Shown: positions 1 to 5,947 of the stretch, in pieces
How positions within the stretch are numbered: position 1 is the stretch's first letter
How the letters are laid out: every line of letters starts with the position of its first letter
Assembly (NCBI GenBank): GCA_002937555.1
Contig: PTKB01000062.1
Location: 1-11,007, forward strand
Source: Alphaproteobacteria bacterium MarineAlpha10_Bin2
Lineage (GTDB): Bacteria; Pseudomonadota; Alphaproteobacteria; UBA828
Direction of reading: 5' to 3'
Length of the DNA stretch: 11,007 nucleotides
The notes under the pieces: generated by a model
The model's input: the letters and a program-made list of their open reading frames with translations, nothing else
What the model was told of the DNA's origin: nothing
Databases searched by the model: none
Made by a program: the position numbers and the translations under genes

Positions 1-1
1 G

Positions 2-280
2 ACCTACCTTGAACTTCCCAACGATGTATCCAGGGGAGATCGGATCTTGCTGGACGATGGGCAGATAGAACTCAGAGTTGAGGAGGTTTCGGGGCAGACG
101 GTGAGGTGTTGTGTTGTTGTGGGTGGATTTTTGAAATCGAATAAGGGCATCAACTTGCCGAATATTGCAGTGAGTGCACCATCTTTCACCGAAAAGGATC
201 GTCAGGACCTTCGGTTCGGGATCGAGAACGGTGTCGACATGGTCGCGATGTCGTTCGTGCGGGCGCCGGCCGATATCGGA
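2..280 (+). pseudogene. pyk: Pyruvate kinase fragment (B domain and return to the barrel), truncated at its 3' side
   Basis: The translated frame from base 2 reads like the middle of pyruvate kinase: TYLELPNDVSRGDRILLDDG, then a KGINLPN segment, then TEKDRQDLRFGIENGVDMVA and SFVRAPADI. These match the family's GDRILLDDG, KGVNLPG, LTEKDxxDL and SFVR motifs in the right order and spacing. The match stops just before the catalytic KIE segment and the rest of the barrel and C-domain, so this piece cannot be an active kinase. Base composition is lower than in the rest of the window: 32 of 60 bases are G or C at 1-60 and 27 of 60 at 121-180, against 47 of 60 at 361-420. Codons such as AGG and AGA for arginine also differ from the neighbours. 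The upstream part lies outside the window. Confidence 0.8.
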
Positions 281-1354
281 CAGTTGTTGCCGCCGGTCGT
301 CGCCTCGCTGGCGCTTGCCGGCGGCGCCGAGATTTCCGTACCGCGCATCAGTTTGGAGCTGTCTGTGCGCGCGGCGCCGGGCGATACGCTCCGCGCCGTT
401 CAAGTGCGCGCCGACGGGCGGCCGATCGCGGTGCTGGAAGGCGATCTTTCGGATCTCGCGGATGGCGCGCCGTTTGCGTTGTCGCTGACGGTGCCGCGTC
501 ATGACAGCGAGCTTACCGTGGTCGCCGAAGGCACGCGCGGCACGGTGAGCGAAGCGGCGCGACTCAGCCTCAGTTGGTCGGGCGGCGCCGCGGACAAACG
601 GCCCGATCTCTACCTGCTTGCCGCCGGCGTCAGCCGTTACGCCGCCGAGGAGCTGCGCCTTAATTTCGCCCACAAGGATGCGCGGGATTTTGCTGCCATG
701 CTGGACAGACAGGACGGCCGGGCGTATGGCGAGGTGCATCTGCGCGTTCTTGCCGATAGTGACGCCAGTGCGGCGGCGCTCCGCGACGGTTTGGCATGGC
801 TCAGGCGCGAAGCCCGGGCCGGCGATTTCGCTGCCCTGTTTCTGGCCGGGCACGGCGTCGACGATGCCGCGGGACGCTATTTCTTCCTGCCCCATGACGG
901 CGACCCGGCGAAGCTGGAGGAAACCGCTCTCGCCTATGCCGAGATCAAACAGGCGCTGACTTCGCTCTCCGCCCGCAGCTTGCTATTCATCGATACCTGC
1001 CGTGCCGGCGGCGTGTGGGGGCGACCTGGCGAGCCGTCGAGCGATGTGGTGCGCGTGGTCAATGACCTGTCGAGCCCGGAAAACGGCGTGATCGTGTTCG
1101 CTTCCTCCACCCACGCCCAGCTTTCGGTGGAAAACGCGAAGTGGGAGAACGGCGCCTTTACCGAGGCCTTGCTCGAGGGATTGGCGGGCCGCGCCGATCT
1201 GTTCGGCGATGGCGAGGTGACGGTCTCCACCCTCGATGCCTATATTTCGCGGCGCGTCAAGAAACTGACCGCCGGCCGCCAGACGCCGGCCATCGGCAAG
1301 CCGGTGGAAGCCGATTTTCCGCTGGCGCTGATCGCCGTGGACGCGGCAGAGTGA
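2..1354 (+). CDS. Chimeric ORF: pyruvate kinase fragment fused to a caspase-like (C14) peptidase, 5' partial
   Basis: The frame is open from the left edge, so the true start lies outside; the TTG at 47 is only an internal leucine of the pyruvate kinase part. Numbering residues from that TTG, residues 1 to about 77 are pyruvate kinase, followed by a beta-rich stretch (about 85-180) and a caspase-fold domain (about 185-430). The caspase domain carries the catalytic dyad: His269 in LAGHG (codon 851-853) and Cys318 in FIDTCRAGG (codon 998-1000). The motif GVSRY plus a following NFAHKDA segment is typical of bacterial C14 peptidases. Such proteins cleave after basic or acidic residues and often carry N-terminal WD40 or sensor regions; here that region appears replaced by the pyruvate kinase piece. 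The next gene starts 7 bases downstream, which suggests co-transcription. Caspase assignment is firm from the dyad; the substrate is unknown. Whether the fusion is biological or an assembly joint cannot be told from sequence alone. Confidence 0.85.
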   Translation, partial: TYLELPNDVSRGDRILLDDGQIELRVEEVSGQTVRCCVVVGGFLKSNKGINLPNIAVSAPSFTEKDRQDLRFGIENGVDMVAMSFVRAPADIGQLLPPVVASLALAGGAEISVPRISLELSVRAAPGDTLRAVQVRADGRPIAVLEGDLSDLADGAPFALSLTVPRHDSELTVVAEGTRGTVSEAARLSLSWSGGAADKRPDLYLLAAGVSRYAAEELRLNFAHKDARDFAAMLDRQDGRAYGEVHLRVLADSDASAAALRDGLAWLRREARAGDFAALFLAGHGVDDAAGRYFFLPHDGDPAKLEETALAYAEIKQALTSLSARSLLFIDTCRAGGVWGRPGEPSSDVVRVVNDLSSPENGVIVFASSTHAQLSVENAKWENGAFTEALLEGLAGRADLFGDGEVTVSTLDAYISRRVKKLTAGRQTPAIGKPVEADFPLALIAVDAAE

Positions 1355-1361
1355 CATCGTC

Positions 1362-2018
1362 ATGAAACCCGTTTTCCTCATTTGTCTGCTTGCCCTTATC
1401 GCCGTCGCCGTCACGCCGCTGCGCGCCGGCAAACTGGTCGCCATCGTCGAAGAGAGCGATGGCGATACGGGTGATGCGCAACTGTTCGACATGCTGGAGG
1501 TCGGGCAGGTAATTACGCTCGGCTCCGGCGGGCGGTTGGTGCTGGGCTATTTGCGCTCGTGCTGGCGCGAAACGATCACCGGCGGTGTGGTGACGGTCGG
1601 CGCAGAACACGGCACGGTCGAGCACGGCCGGGTGTTCCGTGAGTTGGTCGAATGCGACGGCGGCAGCCTGATCTTGACCGATTCCCAATCGGAAAAAAGC
1701 GGCGTGATGGTCTACCGCGCCCCGCCCGGTGAAGACGCAGCTCCGCCCCAGGTTATCCTGTTCAGCCTGACGCCGGCCTTTCGCGTTTCCGGCGCAGCGA
1801 CGGAAGTGGCGGTGGAACGGCTCGACGGCAATACAGCGGCGATGACGGTGCCGGTTGTTCGCGGCGCGGCGGACATGGCGCAAACCGAGCACCGCCTCGC
1901 CCCGGGCGGACGCTACCGCGCTTCCACCGGCGAGTCCCGCGTGACCTTTGCCGTCGATGCCTTGGCCGAAGCGCAAGGCGGCCCGTTGATCGGGCGAATC
2001 GTCTTTCTCAATCCTTAG
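1362..2018 (+). CDS. Exported protein of unknown function
   Basis: This 218-residue protein has a clear Sec signal peptide: a short basic start (MKP), a hydrophobic core over residues 4-19, and a likely cut after the alanine of PLRA (residue 22). The mature part looks like a soluble beta-rich periplasmic domain. Its first segment (about residues 38-80, with VGQVITLGSGGRLVLGY) is reminiscent of FecR-type sensor domains, but this is a weak resemblance and I do not claim the family. Two cysteines in the mature protein (67 and 98) could form a disulfide. The gene starts 7 bases after the caspase-like ORF, so the two are probably one transcript, and the protein may act with the peptidase. No function can be assigned from sequence. 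Confidence 0.8.
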   Translation: MKPVFLICLLALIAVAVTPLRAGKLVAIVEESDGDTGDAQLFDMLEVGQVITLGSGGRLVLGYLRSCWRETITGGVVTVGAEHGTVEHGRVFRELVECDGGSLILTDSQSEKSGVMVYRAPPGEDAAPPQVILFSLTPAFRVSGAATEVAVERLDGNTAAMTVPVVRGAADMAQTEHRLAPGGRYRASTGESRVTFAVDALAEAQGGPLIGRIVFLNP

Positions 2019-2041
2019 CGCTTGGACTGGAGGGCTGCGCC

Positions 2042-2077
2042 ATGGCATTTTATGACATGGAAGGATCAAAGCCGTGA
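2042..2077 (+). CDS. Possible 11-codon upstream ORF coupled to the cytochrome peroxidase gene
   Basis: An ATG at 2042 is preceded by a good ribosome-binding sequence (GGAGGG, 2029-2034) at normal spacing and opens an 11-residue frame, MAFYDMEGSKP. Its TGA stop (2075-2077) overlaps the GTG start of the next gene in a GTGA arrangement. This is the geometry of translational coupling or a leader peptide. It is too short for coding statistics, and the same bases also hold the ribosome-binding site of the next gene, so it could be chance. Confidence 0.3.
   Translation: MAFYDMEGSKP
2059..2065 (+). promoter_or_regulatory. Ribosome-binding site for the GTG start at 2074
   Basis: GGAAGGA sits 8 bases before the GTG at 2074. 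It supports this GTG as the start, placing a lysine and then a signal peptide core directly after it. No nearby ATG in the same frame gives a better exported product. Confidence 0.6.
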
Positions 2078-3534
2078 AAACCACCGCCGCCCTGCTGAGC
2101 ACATTCTTGCTGCTGCTGCTCGCGCCGACCGTCGCGCTCTCGCAATCGGTCGACGACAAGGTGCTGCGCGTCTTGCTCGCATCGCACGGGCAAACGCCGC
2201 TCGAGAGCCCGCCCTTTGTGGTCGACGATAAATATATTCTCGGCCAGGCGCTCTATTTCGATCCCGTCCTCAGCGGCGCCCGCGAAGTCGCCTGCGCCAC
2301 CTGCCATCTGCCGATCCGCGGCACCTCGAACGCACAGCCGCTCGCCGTCGGCGTCGACGGAAGGCGGCTCGGCGAATACCGCCTGGCCGGCGGGCGCGGC
2401 TTTGAGACGCCGCGCAATTCGCCCGATGTGTTAAACCGCGGGCACGCGCTGGTGCAAAACATGTTCTGGGACGGCCGTGTCGCTTTCGATGAAGAGGCCA
2501 TCCGCGAAGCGCGCTACTACGACGATGGCGACACGACGCCTTATTTCGAGTCGCCCATGAAACAACACTTCCCCGACGGCGTGGAAAACCTGCTCGCCGC
2601 GCAAGCGCTCTTCCCAATTGCCGGGGTGGATGAAATGCTCGGCCGGCCGGGCGACCGCTCGGACAGTGAACTCCCCGACGAGCACGCCAACCTGCCCAAC
2701 GAACTGGCTCAAGCGGCGGCGGGCTTCGCCGACCCAGCGCGCATTGAGCGTGTGCATAAAGCGATGATCGCGCGGCTCTTCGCACCGCGTCTCAGCGATA
2801 CCGATGTCGACGAGGACGGCGAGCTTGAACTCAAACAATGGCAAAAGGAATACCGTCGCCTGGCCCGGGCCGCTTATCCCGAGGTCTCGCTCTATGGGCT
2901 TTCCATCGTCGAGTTGGTCAATGCCATCGGCCATTTCGAAAAAATTGCCTTTGCCACGCGAAACGCGCCGTGGGACGACTATCTTCGCGGCAACAACGGT
3001 GCGATTTCCGGCGACGCCAAGGCCGGCGCGCTGGTGTTTTTCGGCAAGGGCAAATGCGCCGCCTGCCATGCCGGCCCGCTGTTCAGCGATTTCGAGTTTC
3101 ATTCTCTTGGTGTGCGCCAGATTGGCCCCGGCAAGAACATCAGCTCGGACGATCTCGGGCGCTATCACGTCACCGCGGACGAGCGCGATCTCTATAAGTT
3201 CCGCACGCCGCCCTTACGCAATGTAACGCTGAGCCCGCCTTACTTTCATGACGGCGTCGCCGCCACCTTGCGCGCCGCGATCCGCCATCACAACGATCCC
3301 CTGAATCTGGCAGGCGCCGAAGATGCCAACGGCACCCATAGCTGGAATTCCAGCAAACGCAATTCGGTTTCCTACATTGTCGCCGCCGGCCTGAAACTGA
3401 CGGAAACGGAAATCGACCTGTTGATCGCCTTCTTAGCAAGCCTGGAGGACAATCTCGCCGTGTACATGCCCGACATCGTCCCCGCCCGCGTCCCAAGCGG
3501 ACTCCCCGTCGCCGCCATGTTTAACCGGGAGTGA
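2074..3534 (+). CDS. Di-heme cytochrome c peroxidase / MauG-family protein, periplasmic
   Basis: The 486-residue product begins with a signal peptide (MKTT, hydrophobic core 5-20, probable cut near ALS-Q). It carries two c-type heme sites, CATCH (74-78) and CAACH (328-332), in the two-domain layout of bacterial di-heme cytochrome c peroxidases. Other family marks are LYFDPVLSG (60-68), FWDGRV (131-136) and TPPLRNVTLSPPYFHDG near 378-394. The family reduces hydrogen peroxide with electrons from small cytochromes, or in MauG-like members oxidises a protein substrate; the sequence does not decide which. It is longer than classical peroxidases (about 320-350 mature residues), mostly because of an insert at about 185-265 between the heme domains. 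That insert holds an acidic DxDxDG stretch (244-249) resembling a calcium-binding loop. Heme attachment would need the cytochrome c maturation system, not seen here. The deaminase gene follows 12 bases later. Confidence 0.9.
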   Translation: MKTTAALLSTFLLLLLAPTVALSQSVDDKVLRVLLASHGQTPLESPPFVVDDKYILGQALYFDPVLSGAREVACATCHLPIRGTSNAQPLAVGVDGRRLGEYRLAGGRGFETPRNSPDVLNRGHALVQNMFWDGRVAFDEEAIREARYYDDGDTTPYFESPMKQHFPDGVENLLAAQALFPIAGVDEMLGRPGDRSDSELPDEHANLPNELAQAAAGFADPARIERVHKAMIARLFAPRLSDTDVDEDGELELKQWQKEYRRLARAAYPEVSLYGLSIVELVNAIGHFEKIAFATRNAPWDDYLRGNNGAISGDAKAGALVFFGKGKCAACHAGPLFSDFEFHSLGVRQIGPGKNISSDDLGRYHVTADERDLYKFRTPPLRNVTLSPPYFHDGVAATLRAAIRHHNDPLNLAGAEDANGTHSWNSSKRNSVSYIVAAGLKLTETEIDLLIAFLASLEDNLAVYMPDIVPARVPSGLPVAAMFNRE

Positions 3535-3546
3535 GGAGTCAAGATT

Positions 3547-4005
3547 ATGACCCGGCCCGATAAATGGGATTTGCGGCTGCTTGGCTTGGCTAGGCATGTG
3601 GCGCAATGGTCGAAGGATCCGTCGACCCAGGTCGGCGCAGTGATCGCCGACAAGAAGCACCGGGTGCTGTCGCTCGGTTTTAACGGCTTTGCCCGCGGCG
3701 TGCGCGATCTGGCAGAACGCTTGGAAAATCGCGAGGTTAAATACGACATGATCATCCATGCCGAGCGCAATGCCATTTTGTTCGCTAATGCGCCGGTCGA
3801 TGGGGCAAGCGTTTATGTCTGGCCGCTGCTGCCGTGCGCGCAATGTGCCGCGACGCTCATCCAGGCTGGGGTCGGCGAAGTGATCGCGCCCTCCGCCGAT
3901 GCCGAGCGCGCCGAGCGCTGGGCGGCGCAGATCAGTCTCGCCCGCACCATGTTCGAGGAAGCCGGCGTCGGCGTCGTCGAATTGGAGGACTTCGCGGAAG
4001 ACTAA
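3547..4005 (+). CDS. dCMP deaminase family protein (zinc-dependent cytidine/deoxycytidylate deaminase fold)
   Basis: This 152-residue protein has the deoxycytidylate deaminase signature: SKDPSTQVGAVI (22-33), the zinc and proton-shuttle motif HAE (His71, Glu73), and PCAQC (zinc cysteines 97 and 100). The family converts dCMP to dUMP, feeding thymidylate synthesis; some members are called ComEB. The length fits single-domain dCMP deaminases. GAGGAG (3533-3538) lies 8 bases before the ATG and overlaps the stop of the peroxidase gene, so the start is well supported and translation may be coupled. The 3' end meets the opposite-strand threonine aldolase gene, sharing four bases. A different small-nucleotide substrate cannot be excluded. 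Confidence 0.88.
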   Translation: MTRPDKWDLRLLGLARHVAQWSKDPSTQVGAVIADKKHRVLSLGFNGFARGVRDLAERLENREVKYDMIIHAERNAILFANAPVDGASVYVWPLLPCAQCAATLIQAGVGEVIAPSADAERAERWAAQISLARTMFEEAGVGVVELEDFAED

Positions 4006-5069
4006 CCGGCGAGCCGTTTGACCGCGGCGATCAGGCCTTCCACTTCGCTTTCGCGGGTATCGTGGCGGGTGACGAGGCGGATCGAACTGCGCCGGCCAAT
4101 CTCGGCGGCGATGACTTCCGGCCAATCGTAAAATTCAAAGCCTTCTTCCCGCAGCGCCACCACGGTTTCGCCGGGCAGTTCCACGAACAACTCGTTGGCG
4201 CCGCCGAATGCGTCCAAGCTGACGGCGTCGAGCGCGCCCAACCCGTCGGCAAGTTGGGCGCACATTCGGTTGGCGTGATCGGCAAGACGGAGCCACAAAC
4301 CGTCTTCGATATAGGCCGCCAATTGGGCCGAAATGTAGCGCATCTTGGACGCCAACTGCCCCGCCCGCTTATGGCGAAACGACATTTCCTCGGCCAGATC
4401 GGTGCGGAACAGGATGATCGCTTCGGCCCCGAGCGCGCCGTTCTTGGTGGCGCCGAAAGAGAGCACGTCGACGCCGGCACGCCAGGTGAGATCGGCCGGA
4501 CTGACGGATTCGTTGCCGTCATTGAGCGCCGCCACGGCATTGGCAAACCGGGCGCCGTCCATATGCACGCCGAGACCGGATTCCTTGGCGATAGCGCTGA
4601 GCTCGGCGATTTCCGCGGCGCTGTAGACCGCCCCTGCTTCGCTGGTCTGGGTGACACTGAACGCCGCCGGCTGCGCGGCATGGACGAAGCCCTGGCCGGC
4701 AGCCGCCAAACGCCGGCGCAACTCCTCCGGCGGGATCTTGCCGCCCCGGCCTTCGAGCGCAATCAGCTTGGCGCCGCCGGTGAACAGTTCCGGCGCACCG
4801 CATTCGTCCTGGTTGATATGCGATTCGGCCTCGGCGAATATCGCGCCCCAGGGCGGGCTCAGAACGGAAGCCGAGAGCGCATTGGCGACGGTTCCGGTAA
4901 GCACCGGAAAGACGCGCACTTCGGTTTCGAACAGCTCGGAATAGGCCGGTTGCAGTCGCCGGGTGATGTCATCGTCGCCATAGCCCGCCGCGGTGCCGAC
5001 ATTGGCGGCGGTAATGGCGGCCATGATCTCCTCAGCCACGCTGGCGGTGTTATCGCTGCGAAAATCCAT
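4002..5069 (-). CDS. ltaE: Low-specificity L-threonine aldolase (PLP enzyme, fold type I)
   Basis: The 355-residue product starts MDFRSDNTA, close to the conserved FRSDN opening of the family. It contains HMDGARFANA (169-178, with Asp171 expected to hold the PLP pyridine nitrogen) and SFGATKNG (204-211), where Lys209 is the PLP-linking lysine. KRAGQLASKMRYISAQ (234-249) is another family block. The enzyme splits L-threonine or L-allo-threonine to glycine and acetaldehyde. Length is normal. AAGGAA, 7 bases upstream, overlaps the stop codon of the JAMM gene, so the two are probably translationally coupled. The TAG stop overlaps the TAA stop of the convergent deaminase gene. Closely related activity on other beta-hydroxy amino acids is possible. 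Confidence 0.92.
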   Translation of the reverse strand: MDFRSDNTASVAEEIMAAITAANVGTAAGYGDDDITRRLQPAYSELFETEVRVFPVLTGTVANALSASVLSPPWGAIFAEAESHINQDECGAPELFTGGAKLIALEGRGGKIPPEELRRRLAAAGQGFVHAAQPAAFSVTQTSEAGAVYSAAEIAELSAIAKESGLGVHMDGARFANAVAALNDGNESVSPADLTWRAGVDVLSFGATKNGALGAEAIILFRTDLAEEMSFRHKRAGQLASKMRYISAQLAAYIEDGLWLRLADHANRMCAQLADGLGALDAVSLDAFGGANELFVELPGETVVALREEGFEFYDWPEVIAAEIGRRSSIRLVTRHDTRESEVEGLIAAVKRLAG

Positions 5070-5076
5070 GTTTCTG

Positions 5077-5082
5077 TTCCTT
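5077..5082 (-). promoter_or_regulatory. Ribosome-binding site for the threonine aldolase gene, overlapping the preceding stop
   Basis: On the minus strand the sequence reads TAAGGAACAGAAACATG: the TAA that ends the JAMM gene shares bases with AAGGAA, 7 bases from the aldolase ATG. This supports the chosen start and suggests coupled translation. Confidence 0.6.
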
Positions 5083-5548
5083 ACGCATCATCGCCGGCGG
5101 GCAGGCAATCGAGCCCAATATCGTTGAAGCGCGATCCGCTTTCAGACAGCAGATGCGCCGCCGATTGCACCGTCTGGCCGTCGACCACGGCGGTGATCAG
5201 CCATACCAGGCCAGGCTCCCAGACCATTTCGAGGTCTGTTGCCGACGGCCGCGCCGTGCCGTTCGGATGGGAGTGGTAATGGCCGATGATACCGCGCGAC
5301 GCACCGTCCAGGCCGACTGGCGCGGCCTCCCGGGTTTCGCGCATTAGCCGCAGCCGCAATTCGGGATCGATCTCGAAACGGTCGTTGCGCCCGGGCGTGG
5401 CCTTGTTTTCGCTGGCCGCCACGCCCGTCACTTCGATATCGCCGTCGGCGCGCCAAAAGCCCAGCAGCAGGCCGCAGGCTTCTCTCGGATAATCCGCCTC
5501 GGCGTGATCGGCGATGCGTTTCAAATCGTCCGGCTTGAGCAACAGCAT
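5081..5548 (-). CDS. JAMM/MPN (Mov34/PAD-1, JAB) domain metalloprotease-like protein
   Basis: From the ATG at 5548 the protein has 155 residues and is a single JAMM domain. The zinc motif is complete: Glu23 in YPREACGLLLG, His92 and His94 in GHYHSHPNG, then seven residues to Ser102 and Asp105 (SATD). That is the E...H-x-H-x7-S-x2-D pattern of active JAMM isopeptidases. Prokaryotic relatives remove ubiquitin-like or ThiS/MoaD-like carrier proteins, for example Mec in the CysO cysteine route. The frame continues 22 codons further upstream, but that extension is arginine-rich, overlaps the preceding gene and lacks family similarity, so I prefer 5548. The ribosome-binding site is weak. It lies between a small membrane protein gene and threonine aldolase on one probable transcript. 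No carrier or E1-like partner is visible here, so the substrate is unknown. Confidence 0.87.
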   Translation of the reverse strand: MLLLKPDDLKRIADHAEADYPREACGLLLGFWRADGDIEVTGVAASENKATPGRNDRFEIDPELRLRLMRETREAAPVGLDGASRGIIGHYHSHPNGTARPSATDLEMVWEPGLVWLITAVVDGQTVQSAAHLLSESGSRFNDIGLDCLPAGDDA

Positions 5549-5570
5549 GGCGCGGCCAATGCGGCGGTCT

Positions 5571-5927
5571 CTATTGAAGCGGCGGCGGCAAAGCAACCTC
5601 GCCGAGCACCGCACCGTTGCTGATATCGACGATCAACACCTGTTCTCCGGCGTCGCCGCCGCTCACGCGCAGCACCAGCCGGCCGGCCTCCACGTCCATG
5701 CTGATCAAACGCGCGCCCGGATCGAGTCCGAGTTGATCGATGTCGACCTTAAAGGGCGCTCCCGCCGGCGCCGGTGCCGGCGCGGATGTTTCAACCGCTT
5801 TGACGCTCATCGATTCCGCCGCCTCTTTGGATTTGTCCAAAATCTTGATGCCGATCACCACCAGGCCCGCGACGATCAAAACGCCCATGACAATGACCGC
5901 GGTTTTGAGAATGGGAATGGGAATCAT
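5571..5927 (-). CDS. Small single-pass membrane protein of unknown function
   Basis: The 118-residue product has one strong membrane segment (about residues 7-30, LKTAVIVMGVLIVAG onward), a charged stretch, a proline/alanine linker (about 49-58, APAPAPAG), and a small beta-rich C-terminal domain containing GEQVLIVDISNGAVLGEV. A short N-terminus followed by the helix suggests an inner-membrane anchor with the domain probably in the periplasm. Similar small proteins sit divergent to rluD in other alphaproteobacteria (I recall DUF6476), but this family name is from memory and uncertain. It starts about 20 bases from rluD on the opposite strand and its stop lies 22 bases before the JAMM gene, so it is probably first in a three-gene operon. 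Confidence 0.75.
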   Translation of the reverse strand: MIPIPILKTAVIVMGVLIVAGLVVIGIKILDKSKEAAESMSVKAVETSAPAPAPAGAPFKVDIDQLGLDPGARLISMDVEAGRLVLRVSGGDAGEQVLIVDISNGAVLGEVALPPPLQ

Positions 5928-5947
5928 TTGAGTCCAACCGGCCCGCT

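Noticed and set aside
1257..2159. A 300-codon minus-strand frame opposite the exported protein
   Set aside because: The plus-strand frame has a signal peptide and sensible codon use; the minus frame has neither and no family motif.
3834..5279. A 481-codon plus-strand open frame opposite threonine aldolase and the JAMM gene
   Set aside because: Its product is rich in Gly, Arg and Ala, has no recognisable motif, and lies entirely antisense to two genes with clear catalytic motifs. It is a GC-rich shadow frame.
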